Assembly (NCBI GenBank): GCA_030248225.1
Contig: JASANE010030209.1
Location: 1 to 64,000, forward strand
Direction of reading: 5' to 3'
DNA: 64,000 nucleotides
Source: Trileptium ribeirensis
Lineage: Eukaryota; Nematoda; Enoplea; Enoplida; Thoracostomopsidae
Both the position numbers and the translations under genes were made by a program. Shown in pieces: positions 11,015 to 21,167 of the stretch (within the stretch, counting starts at the first letter, position 1; each line of letters starts with the position of its first letter). The notes below the pieces were generated by a model. It was not told the DNA's origin, did no database searches, and saw only the letters and a list, made by a program, of their open reading frames with translations.

Positions 11015-12292
11015 CTTATCTGAGAATCAGCTGCGTCAAGTCGTTTATTTAAAGACCTGAATCGCCCCATAGCAAGTTCCACGTTCGAAGGGAGCTCAAA
11101 ACAGTTATCTTTCCGAGGGAATCGCACATTGTACCGTTCCCCATCGAATTGAACTGTTTTATTAAAATCGTCAAGTGCACGGTCATCATCTTTTATTGTA
11201 GGATCATCACTAATGCCGATTGTTTCGAGACACCAATAGTCGTCAATATCCCGATGTTCAGTAACTTTAACCGTTGTGGTCGCACCGCAGAGAGATAACA
11301 CTCCATGGGGACTCGGCCGGATGATTCTGTGAGACACAACAAAGAAGCATGTTCTCCGTCTGACTTTGTGTCCGAATTTTCACACCGACCAGCAACCATA
11401 AACCCAAGCGTAGAAGGAATCAAATGTAAGCCAGACGAAATTGTTACGCGTGACCCTGTGACGAACTCCCAAAAGTAATCAGAACCAATCAAAATGTCAA
11501 TATTTCCAGCGGTCGAACCAAAGTCATCGGCTAAATCTAGTTCCATTGACTTTAGGGAAGCTACAGTACCCGCCAAAAATGACTATCGCTCGCTCGCGAC
11601 TCGCTCGAAATAAATTTGTTCTAAAAATAGAATTTTCTATTAATTTAAATATTTGCGAAATCTCGAGCGAGCCACTCGCTCGAACTCGCTCGCTCGAAAT
11701 GCGACGGTCATTTTTGGCGAGTACTGTAGTTGATCTGGCGGGAGACGTTGCGGGGAAATGTCACAATCAGTGATCATTGGAATGCTGTGAACGCTTAGCA
11801 TGCGCGACGACACGTCCTTTTGTGTGACACTAAGTTGCATCAAATGTATTGCAAGTGACAAAGATCGCTTGGTATCAAACACCGAAACGTAGAGCGGTTC
11901 CTCACGTGTCTTGTGTAGGTCTAAAGATTGTGCGAACGACTCCGTTACAAAACTCCTATGACTGCCTGTATCGAATATAAGACGTGCAGTGACTGTACGA
12001 TTGGTGACGGGATTGAATTTGTCTTTGCACTAGCCGTAAGTAATAAGGCATGTTCGCTGATGTTTAACAGTGTTGATTCTTTGTTCCCCCTTGAACTATC
12101 ATTCTGTCGATGCTCATTTGACACGAACAACTGTGGGCAGAATGGTGTTGGATGTTGTCCAACGTTTTTACAAATAAAACAACGTATACTCTTTTGAGGA
12201 ATGCTACACTGTTTCCGTTGATGGCCGAGTTGCATGCAACGGAAACATCGCTTCAATTCCGTAAGTCGATTTCGTCGCTGTTCAGCTGTCAC
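10777..12292 (-). pseudogene. BEL/Pao zinc fingers, aspartic protease and linker to RT
   Basis: The minus strand frame 11945-12292 has CFRCMQLGHQRKQC and CFICKNVGQHPTPFC, two Cys/His knuckles that bind RNA. RLIFDTGSHRSF follows, with the DTG active site of the aspartic protease at 11964-11972. A MITE interrupts the sequence at 11564-11726. The frame then resumes with ILIGSDYFWEFVTG and STLGFMVAG (11193-11576), the conserved C-terminal part of the BEL protease region, and runs to RT through 10777-11337. An upstream Cys/His segment (CDGAHYNVDC) in another frame marks a frameshift near 12300. Confidence 0.85.
11564..11726. mobile_element. 163-bp MITE with TA duplication, Tc1/mariner type
   Basis: The ends read CAGTACCCGCCAAAAATGAC and, on the other strand, CAGTACTCGCCAAAAATGAC: 20-bp inverted repeats with one mismatch, flanked by TA at 11562-11563 and 11727-11728. 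The interior is CTCG-rich at both ends (GCTCGCTCGC) with an AT-rich centre, so the whole element can fold on itself. It has no coding capacity. Removing it restores contiguity of the BEL protease-linker region. TA duplication plus TIRs suggest mobilisation by a Tc1/mariner-type transposase. Confidence 0.88.
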
Positions 12293-13513
12293 ATATTTAT
12301 CACAGTCGACGTTATAGTGCGCTCCGTCACAGAAATAATATGGATTTTTGGAGCGATTGAACCTATTGCGCTAGCACGTTGATCTTTCGTTATTGACGCA
12401 GCGGCAAACGTGGACGTTCTGGTATAACTGGGTTTCAATTCAGTTTCAGTTGGTTGAAACTCATCATATCCGTTAGTAACCGTATCTATTTTCGATCGGA
12501 TTGTTTTAGTGTTGTCAAATGGCTTCAAGTCGTTCAATAAACTCTCCATGTCTTCCGACTGTCGAATGTATTTCCATACTGACGACCGAATATCAGCAAT
12601 TGTTGCCTCAGTCCCGATACCGTAGCGCTTCATCAGATCTCGGACGACATCAGCCGGATATTTACTAAGGACATCGAGCGCTAGCGATGGCCTCGCCTAC
12701 GGATTCCAGCTGGCGAAAAATTTTCTCGATTCTATCGTACGTCTTCGTAAGTGAAGCCACAGTCGCGGTTGATGGCGACAGTTGTTTTAACTGACTGTAA
12801 AGCGTGGCTACCATTTGTGCTGGTGTTCGCTTGAAACGATCATGAAGTATATCAACTGCTGACTGATAGGTTGCGCGAGTGATAGCAAGACCGTCGATGC
12901 AATGAAGAGCAGAACCGAAAAGTTGTGACCGTAGATAAGCAAACTTCTCAACATTGCTTATTTGTTGGTCGTGGACGTTCGCTTTAAATATTTCCCAAAA
13001 GTTCTGCCACTCCAAATAGTCATCATTGAAACAAGGCAGTGTCAGCTTCGGTAACTTCGCCATAAATGTCCAACGTTCAAGGCTTTGCGTCGTAGAAGTT
13101 GCAGACGAAGTCGTCACCACGACAACTGTAGTAGTGGTCGCATGGCGTTGTGCTTCTTGTCGTCGACGTTCAAGTGTGCACATTAACTCTTTCGCTTCAT
13201 TCACGACTTCAAGGTATCCGTTTGTCTCTGTTGCTGTTGCTGCATATATAGTTTCCTCAGCGGCAACATCGGTTGCTGGTAAGCTCAGTATTAAACGTTG
13301 CCATTGATCGTCCCGATCAGACAATGTTTTAATTGCAGCTTCTATCTTTGAGCTTATTTCCTGTATGTCGTCAATTAACTTCTCACACAAAGTGTTGTTT
13401 AGCTTCGTGACATCCATGTTAACATAGTTCTTAATTGCAAAAGTTAAATAATCAGTGAGCCGACCTTTGACAGGAGCAATACCTCGTCGTATCGAACCAA
13501 ATCGAGATATCAT
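12289..13513 (-). pseudogene. BEL/Pao Gag (DUF1759-like)
   Basis: The structural Gag packages the retrotransposon RNA. The most plausible start is the Met at 13513 (MISRFGSIRRG), because the longer frame runs into the LTR. LNNTLCEKLIDDIQEISSKI gives an N-terminal helix, and LTLPCFNDDYLEWQNFWEIF is the hallmark of BEL Gag, followed by VEKFAYLRSQLFGSAL and AVDILHDRF. A single-base shift near 12690 moves the frame from 12665-13513 to the frame carrying ALDVLSKYP, LMKRYG and SVWKYIRQSEDM. Confidence 0.88.
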
Positions 13514-13546
13514 GACGTAGAATTGTATCAAGAGAAGCGACTGCGG

Positions 13547-13564
13547 ATATTGGTGGTGGGGCCA
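13547..13564 (-). promoter_or_regulatory. Candidate primer-binding site of BEL/Pao element
   Basis: Reading the minus strand away from the 5' LTR, nine bases after the LTR comes TGGCCCCACCACCAATAT. It begins with the TGG that pairs to a tRNA CCA end. The cognate tRNA was not identified, so this is a positional guess. Confidence 0.3.
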
Positions 13565-13573
13565 ATAAACTTC

Positions 13574-14313
13574 TGTGAAGAAAAAACACAGAAAACGTTT
13601 CACTCACCAATGTATGTAGGATCGAGTCTGCTCCGGACGGACCATAATGAAAACGTAAACAAGAGTTGAATATGGATAACGGTTGAGACCGATGAACCAG
13701 GAGGTCGAGCTGTTGTCGAACAAATCGATACACTTGCACGCAGTGCTAAGCTGGCGGCTATTAAAAAGGAGTTTGACACTGATGGACAAAATACCGGTGA
13801 CGATGACACGTTGATAGAATAAATACAAACGTTAGTCTGAAGATATGTGAAATGTGACAGCGAAAACGATGATCTAAGCGTCGAAGGTAGTTGATAATGA
13901 CGATCGGACGGCGAAACAATATTAAAAGTGATGAAGGTGTTGAAGACGATGATGTTGAATGCAATTGTTTGGTAGACGGTCGATATACGATGACATATTC
14001 AATCACACACGAAGACGGAGCACATACTATACAACTGTTGTTGTTACGACAGTCGATAGTCAATGGCATTCAATCCATAACATCATAGAATCATTCAAGA
14101 TATTTTATACATTTAATAGTTTAAAGATGAAGCTGCAACAAAGACGACGAGTTTAGCACAGGATACGAGTACCCATCATAAGACAGTTCCACGAGGTCTG
14201 TCTTCATTGTTCCTGTAAACAAACAGACACCAGACAGCGGACGGTATTAAACAATATCTATAGTTTGTGACTCCATCAAAAAGTAACTAATCGTAAAACT
14301 CAGTTATATGACA
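13574..14313 (-). repeat. 5' LTR of BEL/Pao element
   Basis: 740 bp, from TGTGAAGAAAAAACACAG to CAGTTATATGACA on the plus strand. It is followed by the CCCCG duplication at 14314-14318. As the 5' LTR it should hold the element's promoter, but no TATA motif stands out. Confidence 0.92.
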
Positions 14314-14394
14314 CCCCGCTTCCCCTAGGTCCCTATCTCCCCACTTCTTATAGACGCCGTGGCCCCCACTCCGCACAGACCTCGCCCCCTACTT

Positions 14395-14620
14395 TTCATC
14401 GGAGGGGGCATCAATACCGAACTGGAGGTGGGCACCAATATCAAACTAGAGGGGGCACCAACAACAAACTGTAAGGGGCACCAATATCAAATTGGAGGTG
14501 GACACCAATGTCAAACTAGAGGTGCACCAATATCAACTGGAGGGGGCACATATACTAAACTGCAAGGGCCAATATCAACCTAGAGGGGGCACCAATATTA
14601 AACTTGAGGGGATGGAATGC
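14395..14620 (+). repeat. Tandem array of GGGCACCAATATCAAACTGGAGG-type units
   Basis: About eight imperfect units of 24-30 bp containing GGCACCAATATCAAACT. It is the inverted counterpart of 3510-3650, expanded by comparison. Confidence 0.85.
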
Positions 14621-14624
14621 AATA

Positions 14625-14760
14625 CCAAATGGAAAATCGTTGTTTTCATTTTGCGTGCAATGGAAAACCATTGTCTTCATTTTGCGGGCAAAGGTAAACC
14701 ATTGTCTTCATTTTGCGTGCAATGAAAAGCAAATGTCTCCGTTTTGCGTGAAATCGTTGC
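14625..14760 (+). repeat. 31-bp tandem array (ATTTTGCGTGCAATGG units)
   Basis: Four units of about 31 bp with TTTTGCGTGCAATGGAAAA and CCATTGTCTTC. No equivalent is seen in the left arm, so it amplified or was lost on one side. Confidence 0.8.
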
Positions 14761-14814
14761 GCGACGTGTCTACGGTGTGCAGTTCATGCACACACTTCAG
14801 TGTGAAAGACGCAT

Positions 14815-15290
14815 AAGAGACCAAAATCTTTCACTTAGCAGTATATAACAGATTTTTGTCTCTTTCGGGTAGCTGCAAGAAACTATTGTCTTTTACAACC
14901 AGCTATAAGAGACAAATGACTCTTACAGCTATCCTTAAAGTTTTGAAGTCTTTTACAGTTGGCTTTAAGAGACTTTTCTCTTTAACAGCACTGTATTACA
15001 AACTCAAATCTGGTATAACTGTGCTTAAGATATTTTTGTCTCGTATGGCCAGTCGTTGAAGACTTTTATCTCTTGTGGCCAGCTCTAAAAGACAAAAATC
15101 TCTTACAGACGGCTCAAGAGACTAAAATATCTTATAGTTGTCTGTAAGACATTAAAATATCTTACAATTGACTATAAGAGACAAAAGTGCCTTATAGCTA
15201 TCCATATTAAACAAAAATATTATACAGCCAGCCTTAAGAGATTTTTGTCTCTTACTGACAGCCGTAAGAGACAAAACTTCCCGGTTTTTG
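14815..15290 (+). repeat. Tandem array of hairpin units, right arm
   Basis: Units of the form TAAGAGACAAAAATCTCTTA with linkers such as CAGCCAGC, TGGCCAGC and CAGACGGCTC. Inverted counterpart of 2985-3440, with individual units alignable one to one. Confidence 0.8.
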
Positions 15291-15324
15291 AACGGTTTTT
15301 TCTGTGAAAGCTGCATAGCTACAC

Positions 15325-16042
15325 GACGATAGCCCATTGCACCGAGATCGATGATACATGGGAGGTGTGGAAGTTCTGATAAAAACTCTTAGGACTTAGA
15401 TCTAACCAAGTATAATTGTAAAGCGGATTTCTCAGCAATATCAAAATAATTTAATTCATTTTTTGTCCTTTTTAACGAAACAGAACCGATAAAAGTGACT
15501 GATTTGTGGGATGAAATGACTCGGACTACACCGAGACTAAAGTGAAACCAGAAATCATCGACCGTCCTGACTATTATCACAGAGATTGTCTCATGCAATA
15601 GCTCATTGGAAAGCGTAAAATCTCTATTAGTGCCCTTTAGTTGCACGCGGAAACAAATTTCAACTAGTTCGATTCATAAACGAGAACCGAAGGGGTCGGG
15701 TCGAATCAAAAAAGGCTCCGACAAAATATATCCTTGGATGTATATCAGCAACCGGTGCAGATATTTCGGCCAAACGAAGTTCATTATGTAGAGCAAATAA
15801 GTACATAAATCTTCTGCACAATTTAACCCTTGGGTACAGAATTTGGGTCCAAAGGTTTTTTCAAAAGGACAAAATTCCTAAAATATATGAAAATTGCAAC
15901 ATCTCCTGAATAATAGACTATATGGCTGATATTTGGCTTATTTTACACAACAATGCAGCCTCTGTGTAGCTGTGGCGATGCACCACTGTTGTCATTAGTT
16001 ACGCTGTAAGGTTGGATTAAAATGGGTTTGGGAGACACTTAC
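15325..16042 (-). other. Intron 3, right part, no coding content
   Basis: Unique-looking sequence between the Foldback-like element and the donor of exon 16043-16497. No domain or repeat recognised. Confidence 0.5.
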
Positions 16043-16497
16043 ATTTCGTCCGCCCAAATGATGTATAATATTCGCTCGGTCGCCCGAAGATACCACAGGA
16101 GGAAACGCAAAACAATCAGCGTCCAGACGTTGACACTCCAAATTCAAAGAAGCCGCGAGGAGATTTTCGCGGTACACCGTGGCACGTTGTCGATTGCGGG
16201 TAATTGGCGCATTAAGGACATCACTCGCCCAAGGATAAGTCTGGTCGGCGAAATCATACAGAGAATCCGAATCACTGTGTAGCATATGACGTCCCTCCGT
16301 GTAAGGATTGTCCATTGTCGACGCTGACGAAAATGATGAGATCACAGCTTTTGTTGATTGAGCAATAATTGAGCAAGAACGGCGGAGGCAAGCGATTTCG
16401 TAGCCCGATTTGATCCAACGCTCCCGATGAATTGCGGGTGTAGGCGATTCCACCCCACAACTTGGCCGATAGGAAATAACAAAATTTGTGAGGGTAT
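16043..16497 (-). CDS. XPNPEP3: Xaa-Pro aminopeptidase (XPNPEP3-like), exon entering the M24 catalytic domain
   Basis: This 455-bp exon starts in phase 1 after acceptor TTCAAG (AG at 16498-16499 on the minus strand), completes the Gly/Asp codon from the upstream exon and stays open. ERWIKSGYEIACLRRS matches the start of the M24 fold (the family's LRxIKSxxEIxxMR pattern), and LECQRLDADCFAFPPVVSSG matches the substrate-pocket segment. It ends HHLGGRN at a strong donor GTAAGT. Compared with human XPNPEP3 there are about 47 additional residues between SSFSSA and YRENLLAA, rich in Ser, Asp and Asn. They could be a lineage-specific loop or an unrecognised small intron, although I saw no convincing GT..AG pair. 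Confidence 0.87.
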
Positions 16498-17200
16498 CTT
16501 GAACATTATAATTATCATTGTCACAGGAAAATAGCTAAAGGATACTTTTAACTGAAGTAAGTTTACCAAAAAAAATTAATAACAATACGTACTAAACTGC
16601 ATAAAATGAAGATTATCGAAGCTACAAAATATAAAGCGCATAAAAATATTTTGTTAAGTTCACTGTGCGCTAAATTATAAAGCTCTGTTTGCATAATAAA
16701 TTAGTAAACATCTCGCAACGGCATCCTTCGCAAATGTATAAAATGAAAGTATTAAAACGATAAGGTGAAAAAGATGCGAGTAACCATAGGGTCGCTAAGA
16801 GTCGGGCCACCGAACGAACCTCAAAACTATTAGCAAAACTACAAAAAATGTTAGAGAAAACGGCGGAGGCGGGGACCATGAGGAAAAATCGGATATAGTG
16901 GAAAAAATTTTGTTTAGCTACAGCCCCTGGCTTGCCCCCACCTCCACGCGGAACTATCTAGCCCATTAAAGCGATGGACCTTGGACACGTATGGGGATAT
17001 ATATAAGACCTGTTCGTATAAATACAAAAAATGGATCTGACAGTTAAATGCAACTACACTTGCGGACCGTAATTATATCAGGCTATTAAACCACTAATCT
17101 CCGAAAACCAAACTTTTTTACCTAAAACAAATGAGTAGATGGTAAAACATTTCCTGCTAAACTATACAAAAAATTATGCAAATAACAATACCCCGTTTCG

Positions 17201-17620
17201 TAGGGAGTAACCTGAATTCCCGTCCCCGGCCAAAATCTTGTTCTCGGTGCGGTTCCTGGAAAAGGCGAAAACCATACCGAAACCGGAATTACAAATTTTG
17301 TTAAAAAATTTCCACCAATTTACTCCTGTGCTTGCCGTTTAAACATGCATTTTATATATTCAGTGAAAAAGTTCAAATACAACGACTCTAACTAAAATTT
17401 TACCTCAACAAATTGCAGTTGGATTTTTGCGTCGTAACACTGTAAAAACTGTTGATAAAACCTCAGGGTATGCTTGTAGCATTGTTTTCCCAATTCGGGG
17501 ACCTTCGGTAGCTTGTATAACAAAAATTACTTCAAACATCGGCCAGTATGCGTGTAAATCTTGTGTGCGCTGCGGTTAGGTATTGTTTCTGTTATTCTGT
17601 TAAACTGTGTTATAGGTGGT
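17201..17620 (+). mobile_element. Ancient hAT-type element, left part
   Basis: It begins TAGGGAGTAACCTGAATTCC and continues with diverged versions of CCGG-rich subterminal motifs (GGCGAAAACCATACCG, AACCGGAATTAC) and later words (GGTATGCTTGTAGCA, CAGTATGCGTGTAAATC). These follow the order of the intact hAT copies at 33520 and 36434. It stops around 17620; the matching right part lies at 20075-20568. Confidence 0.65.
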
Positions 17621-17895
17621 AAACTATTTTTTATTAATGCATAAAACTTAAGGTGCGTCGCCTACAATCCTCTTTTGACACTATATACAAACCGCTGTTA
17701 GAGAACAACACAGTCATTGCGATGTCCAATTCCAAATTAAAAAAATTCCGCTCGCGGACGCAGAGCAACTGATTACAAAGCGGAGTAATTGCTTTTCGCT
17801 AACACAATGCGCCTATTTGCAGTTTCGCCACAAATTCATTTCACAACATGGCAACTGGCATTCCGCATTTTTTGGTTACGCTAACACATTTTGTT

Positions 17896-17955
17896 GTATT
17901 AATGATAATACGTGTATTTCGCTATGTATTAATGATAATACGTGTATTTCGCTAA
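17896..17955 (+). repeat. 30-bp tandem duplication (two units)
   Basis: Two identical 30-bp units begin GTATTAATGATAATACGTGT. Each contains a near palindrome, GTATTAATGATAATAC. Confidence 0.95.
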
Positions 17956-18369
17956 CATTACATGTGATGCGCATCTTTTAAAACACTAAACGAGGGAATT
18001 CTCGTTCGATAATAAAATAAAAAATTTCCCACTTCAAATGTCAAGCGGTCACAGATCGATTACTTAATATTTTTGAAGTAATCGTTAATAGTGCAATTTT
18101 TTGTTTTTTAACGTTTTGGATGAGTTTGAGCAAAACAACAATTTTATGTTATCTTATAAATGTTGACTGATGACTGGTACACCAAACAAGAGATCGTCAA
18201 TCGCTAATGACAGAAGGGTATAGTAGAGGGCGCACCTTAAGTTTACTACTGCATAAATGTAACCGAGACATCGTGTCGATGAACGAGACTAGCATCTGGG
18301 CGAGTCTCATCAGGCTACAGAACAGTAATGGTTGCCATCGATGAAGCTTTATCGTTAGTATGTCTTTAA

Positions 18370-19085
18370 GTTATATAATATGCACGATTCTAAATCAGCA
18401 TATTCAGAAGTTTGGCGTCAGCCAGTGGGAGCAGTCACAAAAACTAGCAAACAATATCTGGACCAAACTGATACATGCTACAAGATCTGACATTTCAGCG
18501 GACGCTGGGTTATTACAATATGCACTTCAACCAGGTTGCCGATAAGCTTGCAACGGACGGATCGAAACTACAACAAAATTATGGCACAAAAATGTGCATC
18601 AACAAATTGGCAAGTAAAAGACAAGCCACCCAGCAACCATCTATTCCTGAAGCGACGTAGATTCTAGCTATAATGAAAGCAGGAATGATCAACAAACGAC
18701 GCGCTCTGCTATCTCAACTCGCACGAGAAGCAAAACCTTTCTGTTTAAACAGCTGCATGCATTTTCTGACGTACCACGACGATGTGTCTGATTCACCAGC
18801 ATGCCGGTTTTGCAATGCACCAGACGATACGGTGCTTCATGCATTTAACGAATGCACTTACAACGCCATAGATTTGAGCTTCAAATGAATCAGAATGGAG
18901 AATACGCCAATCAATAGCCTTACAAGAATCCAAATAAGTAATTTGCCTATCGTCAGAGAATTGGCATCATTTCCGACACTTATCAATAATAACCTCAGTG
19001 GTTGTGATCCCGAAGTTAACTCAAGCCAGAATGAAACGGAGCGAGCGTGGTTTCATCAAGTGGTAATGTTATGTAATCACTTGTA
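18370..19085 (+). pseudogene. Relic of a LINE ORF2 C-terminal region
   Basis: The fragment includes AREAKPFCLNSCMHFLTYHDD and ACRFCNAPDDTVLHAFNEC. The latter is a C-x2-C...H-x4-C arrangement typical of the C-terminal zinc knuckle of several LINE families (R1/I-like). No RT motif is present, frames are broken and flanks are unclear. Assignment rests on this one motif. Confidence 0.45.
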
Positions 19086-19224
19086 GCAGGCTTTGTGCTT
19101 GAAGTATATATTACACTAAAGCGTCTGTAACCAAGAACCATTGAAAACCGTAAAACGTCGTCGACCCTCAATCCATTAAATACTGAAATCGCACGATGTA
19201 TTCCGCTATAGTCTTTAGATAACC

Positions 19225-20070
19225 GAATCATTGTTTCCAGCGTACAGAAAAACCTTAATTATAGAACATTCTTCATGTCCTGTACGTAATACATTAACCA
19301 AGATACTGAAAACAGACTACATATATATATTCCGCGATCGGGTTCATTTAAAAGGTCTGAAATTAAATGCAATACTGGTGTTGGAATCCAAATAACCAAA
19401 CCGTGGAATTCACAGTATCGAAAAACCAATATAGACCATTCTTGGTGCTCTGCAAACAATAAATAACCAAACAAATAAAAATTCACTACATTTTGGAAAT
19501 CGGGTTCGGCGATCGTAAAACCCTAGAAATCCCATGAAAAAGTATAAAATAAAAATAGTCAAGCTGGACTCTAAATAGCAAAAACCGTCGTATTCAGAGT
19601 ACTTGATAACCTAATAGTCGCTCGTTGTAAGGTAAAAAAACGCAACAACATGCCGAGATTTGAAAAATCGTTATTTCAGGCAAAGGGCCAACGGGGAATT
19701 TTCGGGCCCACAGCGACCCAGGGAGTGATCCCACAAAAATCGTGCTCAGAAAAGTTGTAGTTGTTCTGCAAGGTGATCTCGGTTTTTCGATTCGAAGCAT
19801 GTGTCGCGAGATATGGGCTGTGAAAGACTGGTACCCATATAGCCAAATTTGGCAAACAACGCTTAAAAACATGTTTTTGCCATTTTCACCCCTAAGATGG
19901 CGTCGGAGCAGTTCACGTTCAACTAAAGGACACATCCTCATTACTTTTTCTATCGAATAAAAATTTATGGAAATCCATCCACCCGAAGATGAGTTATGCG
20001 TGGCAGAAACAAGCAAAAACAAATTTCGCCATAGTGCCCTCAGTGGAAACTCCGCTCGCTCCGTTTCAAA
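19225..20070 (+). repeat. Dispersed repeat family, copy 1
   Basis: Shares ordered words with 27085-27690, including ACATTCTTCATG, CGGGTTCATT, ATAGCAAAA, CCGAAGATG, GGTTATG or AGTTATG, and ACTCCGCTCGCTCCG. About 270 bp at 19670-19940 are extra in this copy, suggesting a nested insertion. Family unknown. Confidence 0.6.
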
Positions 20071-20074
20071 ATTG

Positions 20075-20568
20075 TTCAATGGGCGTAGCAGTATCACAGT
20101 TTGTTTCAATTATAGCATATCTTGAGCGAATTTATTTTAGAACCAGAGAAATCAATATTTTCAAGAATAACAATTATTGCATGCATATAACTAGAGGCAT
20201 TCGATAACAGTAAGCAATAATTGTCTAGACGACGCTTGAGCGTTGCGTAGGAATTCAGCGCGAAGTATTTTGTGCAGTGATGTATAGTGAAACGCATTAC
20301 TGTTGCGTTAGCTGAACTCAACAAACGGTATCATTATTGATAAATAATTTTTAGCTTAACCTGTTTAAGACATCGAGGAGACGATAATGTCATCGCAATA
20401 TATTAAAGTCAAAATGTAAAAAAAATATTTTTTAAACCAATATTAAATCCATAGTGCCTTTATTTCTTCCTCACAATTTGTTTTACTATATTTAGATTCA
20501 TGGGACAAGGTTCCGGCTCCGTTTTATACTTACCCTTTCGGTAAATTTTTGGGTTCAGCTATTCCCTG
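20075..20568 (+). mobile_element. Ancient hAT-type element, right part
   Basis: It contains diverged versions of the right half of the hAT family (AGCAGTATCACAG, TTATAGCAT, AATCCATAGTGCCTTTATTT, GTTTTACTATAT) and ends GGTTCAGCTATTCCCTG, the right TIR. The flank TCAGTTCG resembles CCGTTTCG left of 17201 at 5 of 8 bases, consistent with one old copy split by about 2.4 kb. Confidence 0.6.
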
Positions 20569-21167
20569 TCAGTTCGCTACACAATGAACAACTAAAATTA
20601 TTCTAAAACACATAGGCTATGCCTATTCAAATATCAGCGGCGAATTTTATTGTCGGAAGCACTTTGATCACTATACGGGGTTAAAAAAATTTCTGTCAAC
20701 GCTCTCACGACGGAAGTGTTTGCACCATGATCATAGACTTTTTAATTAGATATGCGCCAAAATGACCCGTGGCCCACGTGACAGCTGAATTTAGTTTTTT
20801 CTTTCAAAATATCGAGAAAATCAACTACTCAGTCAAAAAGTGACAGCCATTTTTAAACGTTTTTAACAACAGTAGCTTCGGCATTAAACTCACAATTATT
20901 AATATTCCAAATGGGTATTACCAAGAGTGCGTCGCTAATGCACTCTTGTTATTACCAATTTAGCGGAACCCCTACTCGAACAACATTAAGAACATTCGCC
21001 ATTATCTATCGCGCGACAGTGTAGAACACGCCCCAGTTGGGAATCATTGCGCATCAAATGATTAACCACATCAAAATGCAAAACTTGGGCTTACCAATAT
21101 CCTAGTCATCAATAGCAAACCAGTTGAAACAATAGCGACACAAAAATGTAAATAGCTCTTAACTTAC

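Larger units (their letters stand above)
6556..14313 (-). mobile_element. BEL/Pao LTR retrotransposon, structurally complete, coding region broken
   Basis: A 7758-bp element reads on the minus strand. Two LTRs of 739 and 740 bp begin TGT and end ACA on the minus strand and are flanked by CCCCG duplications. Internal order is Gag, CCHC-type fingers, DTG protease, reverse transcriptase, RNase H, zinc-binding integrase, DUF5641-like tail. This is the BEL/Pao order. I count about 30 differences between the LTRs by eye, so it is moderately old. Coding capacity is lost through several frameshifts, a 163-bp MITE and a 174-bp duplication. It lies inside the Foldback-like element within intron 3 of the aminopeptidase gene, antisense to nothing and in the same orientation as that gene. 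Confidence 0.92.
2769..15315. mobile_element. Foldback-like DNA element with ~0.9 kb composite terminal inverted repeats, interrupted by a BEL/Pao element
   Basis: The ends share TGCAGCTTTCACAGAAAAA in inverted orientation. Behind this, about 0.7-0.9 kb on the left is the reverse complement of the right end, block by block: a hairpin subrepeat array, a spacer, then an array of short CACCAATATCAAACT-type units. Flanks TAGTTACAT (2760-2768) and TAGCTACAC (15316-15324) agree at 7 of 9 bases, consistent with a diverged 9-bp duplication as in Foldback elements, although two extra bases remain at the left end. No transposase is visible. Without the 7.8 kb BEL/Pao insertion the element would be about 4.8 kb. 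The Foldback label is an inference from architecture. Alternatives are two independent inverted insertions of one satellite-bearing repeat, or a non-autonomous TIR element of another superfamily. Confidence 0.6.
14383..15315 (-). repeat. Right terminal inverted repeat of the Foldback-like element
   Basis: Reverse complement of 2771-3650 over most of its length. Order on the plus strand is the CACCAATATCAAACT array (14395-14620), a 31-bp array found only here (14625-14760), a spacer, the hairpin array (14815-15290), and the end CTGTGAAAGCTGCA. Confidence 0.75.

Noticed and set aside
13547..13564. Naming the tRNA primer of the BEL/Pao element
   Set aside because: The candidate primer-binding site could not be matched confidently to a tRNA 3' end by eye.
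14359..14583. Gly/Thr-rich repeated ORF
   Set aside because: It is a frame through the CACCAATATCAAACT tandem array.
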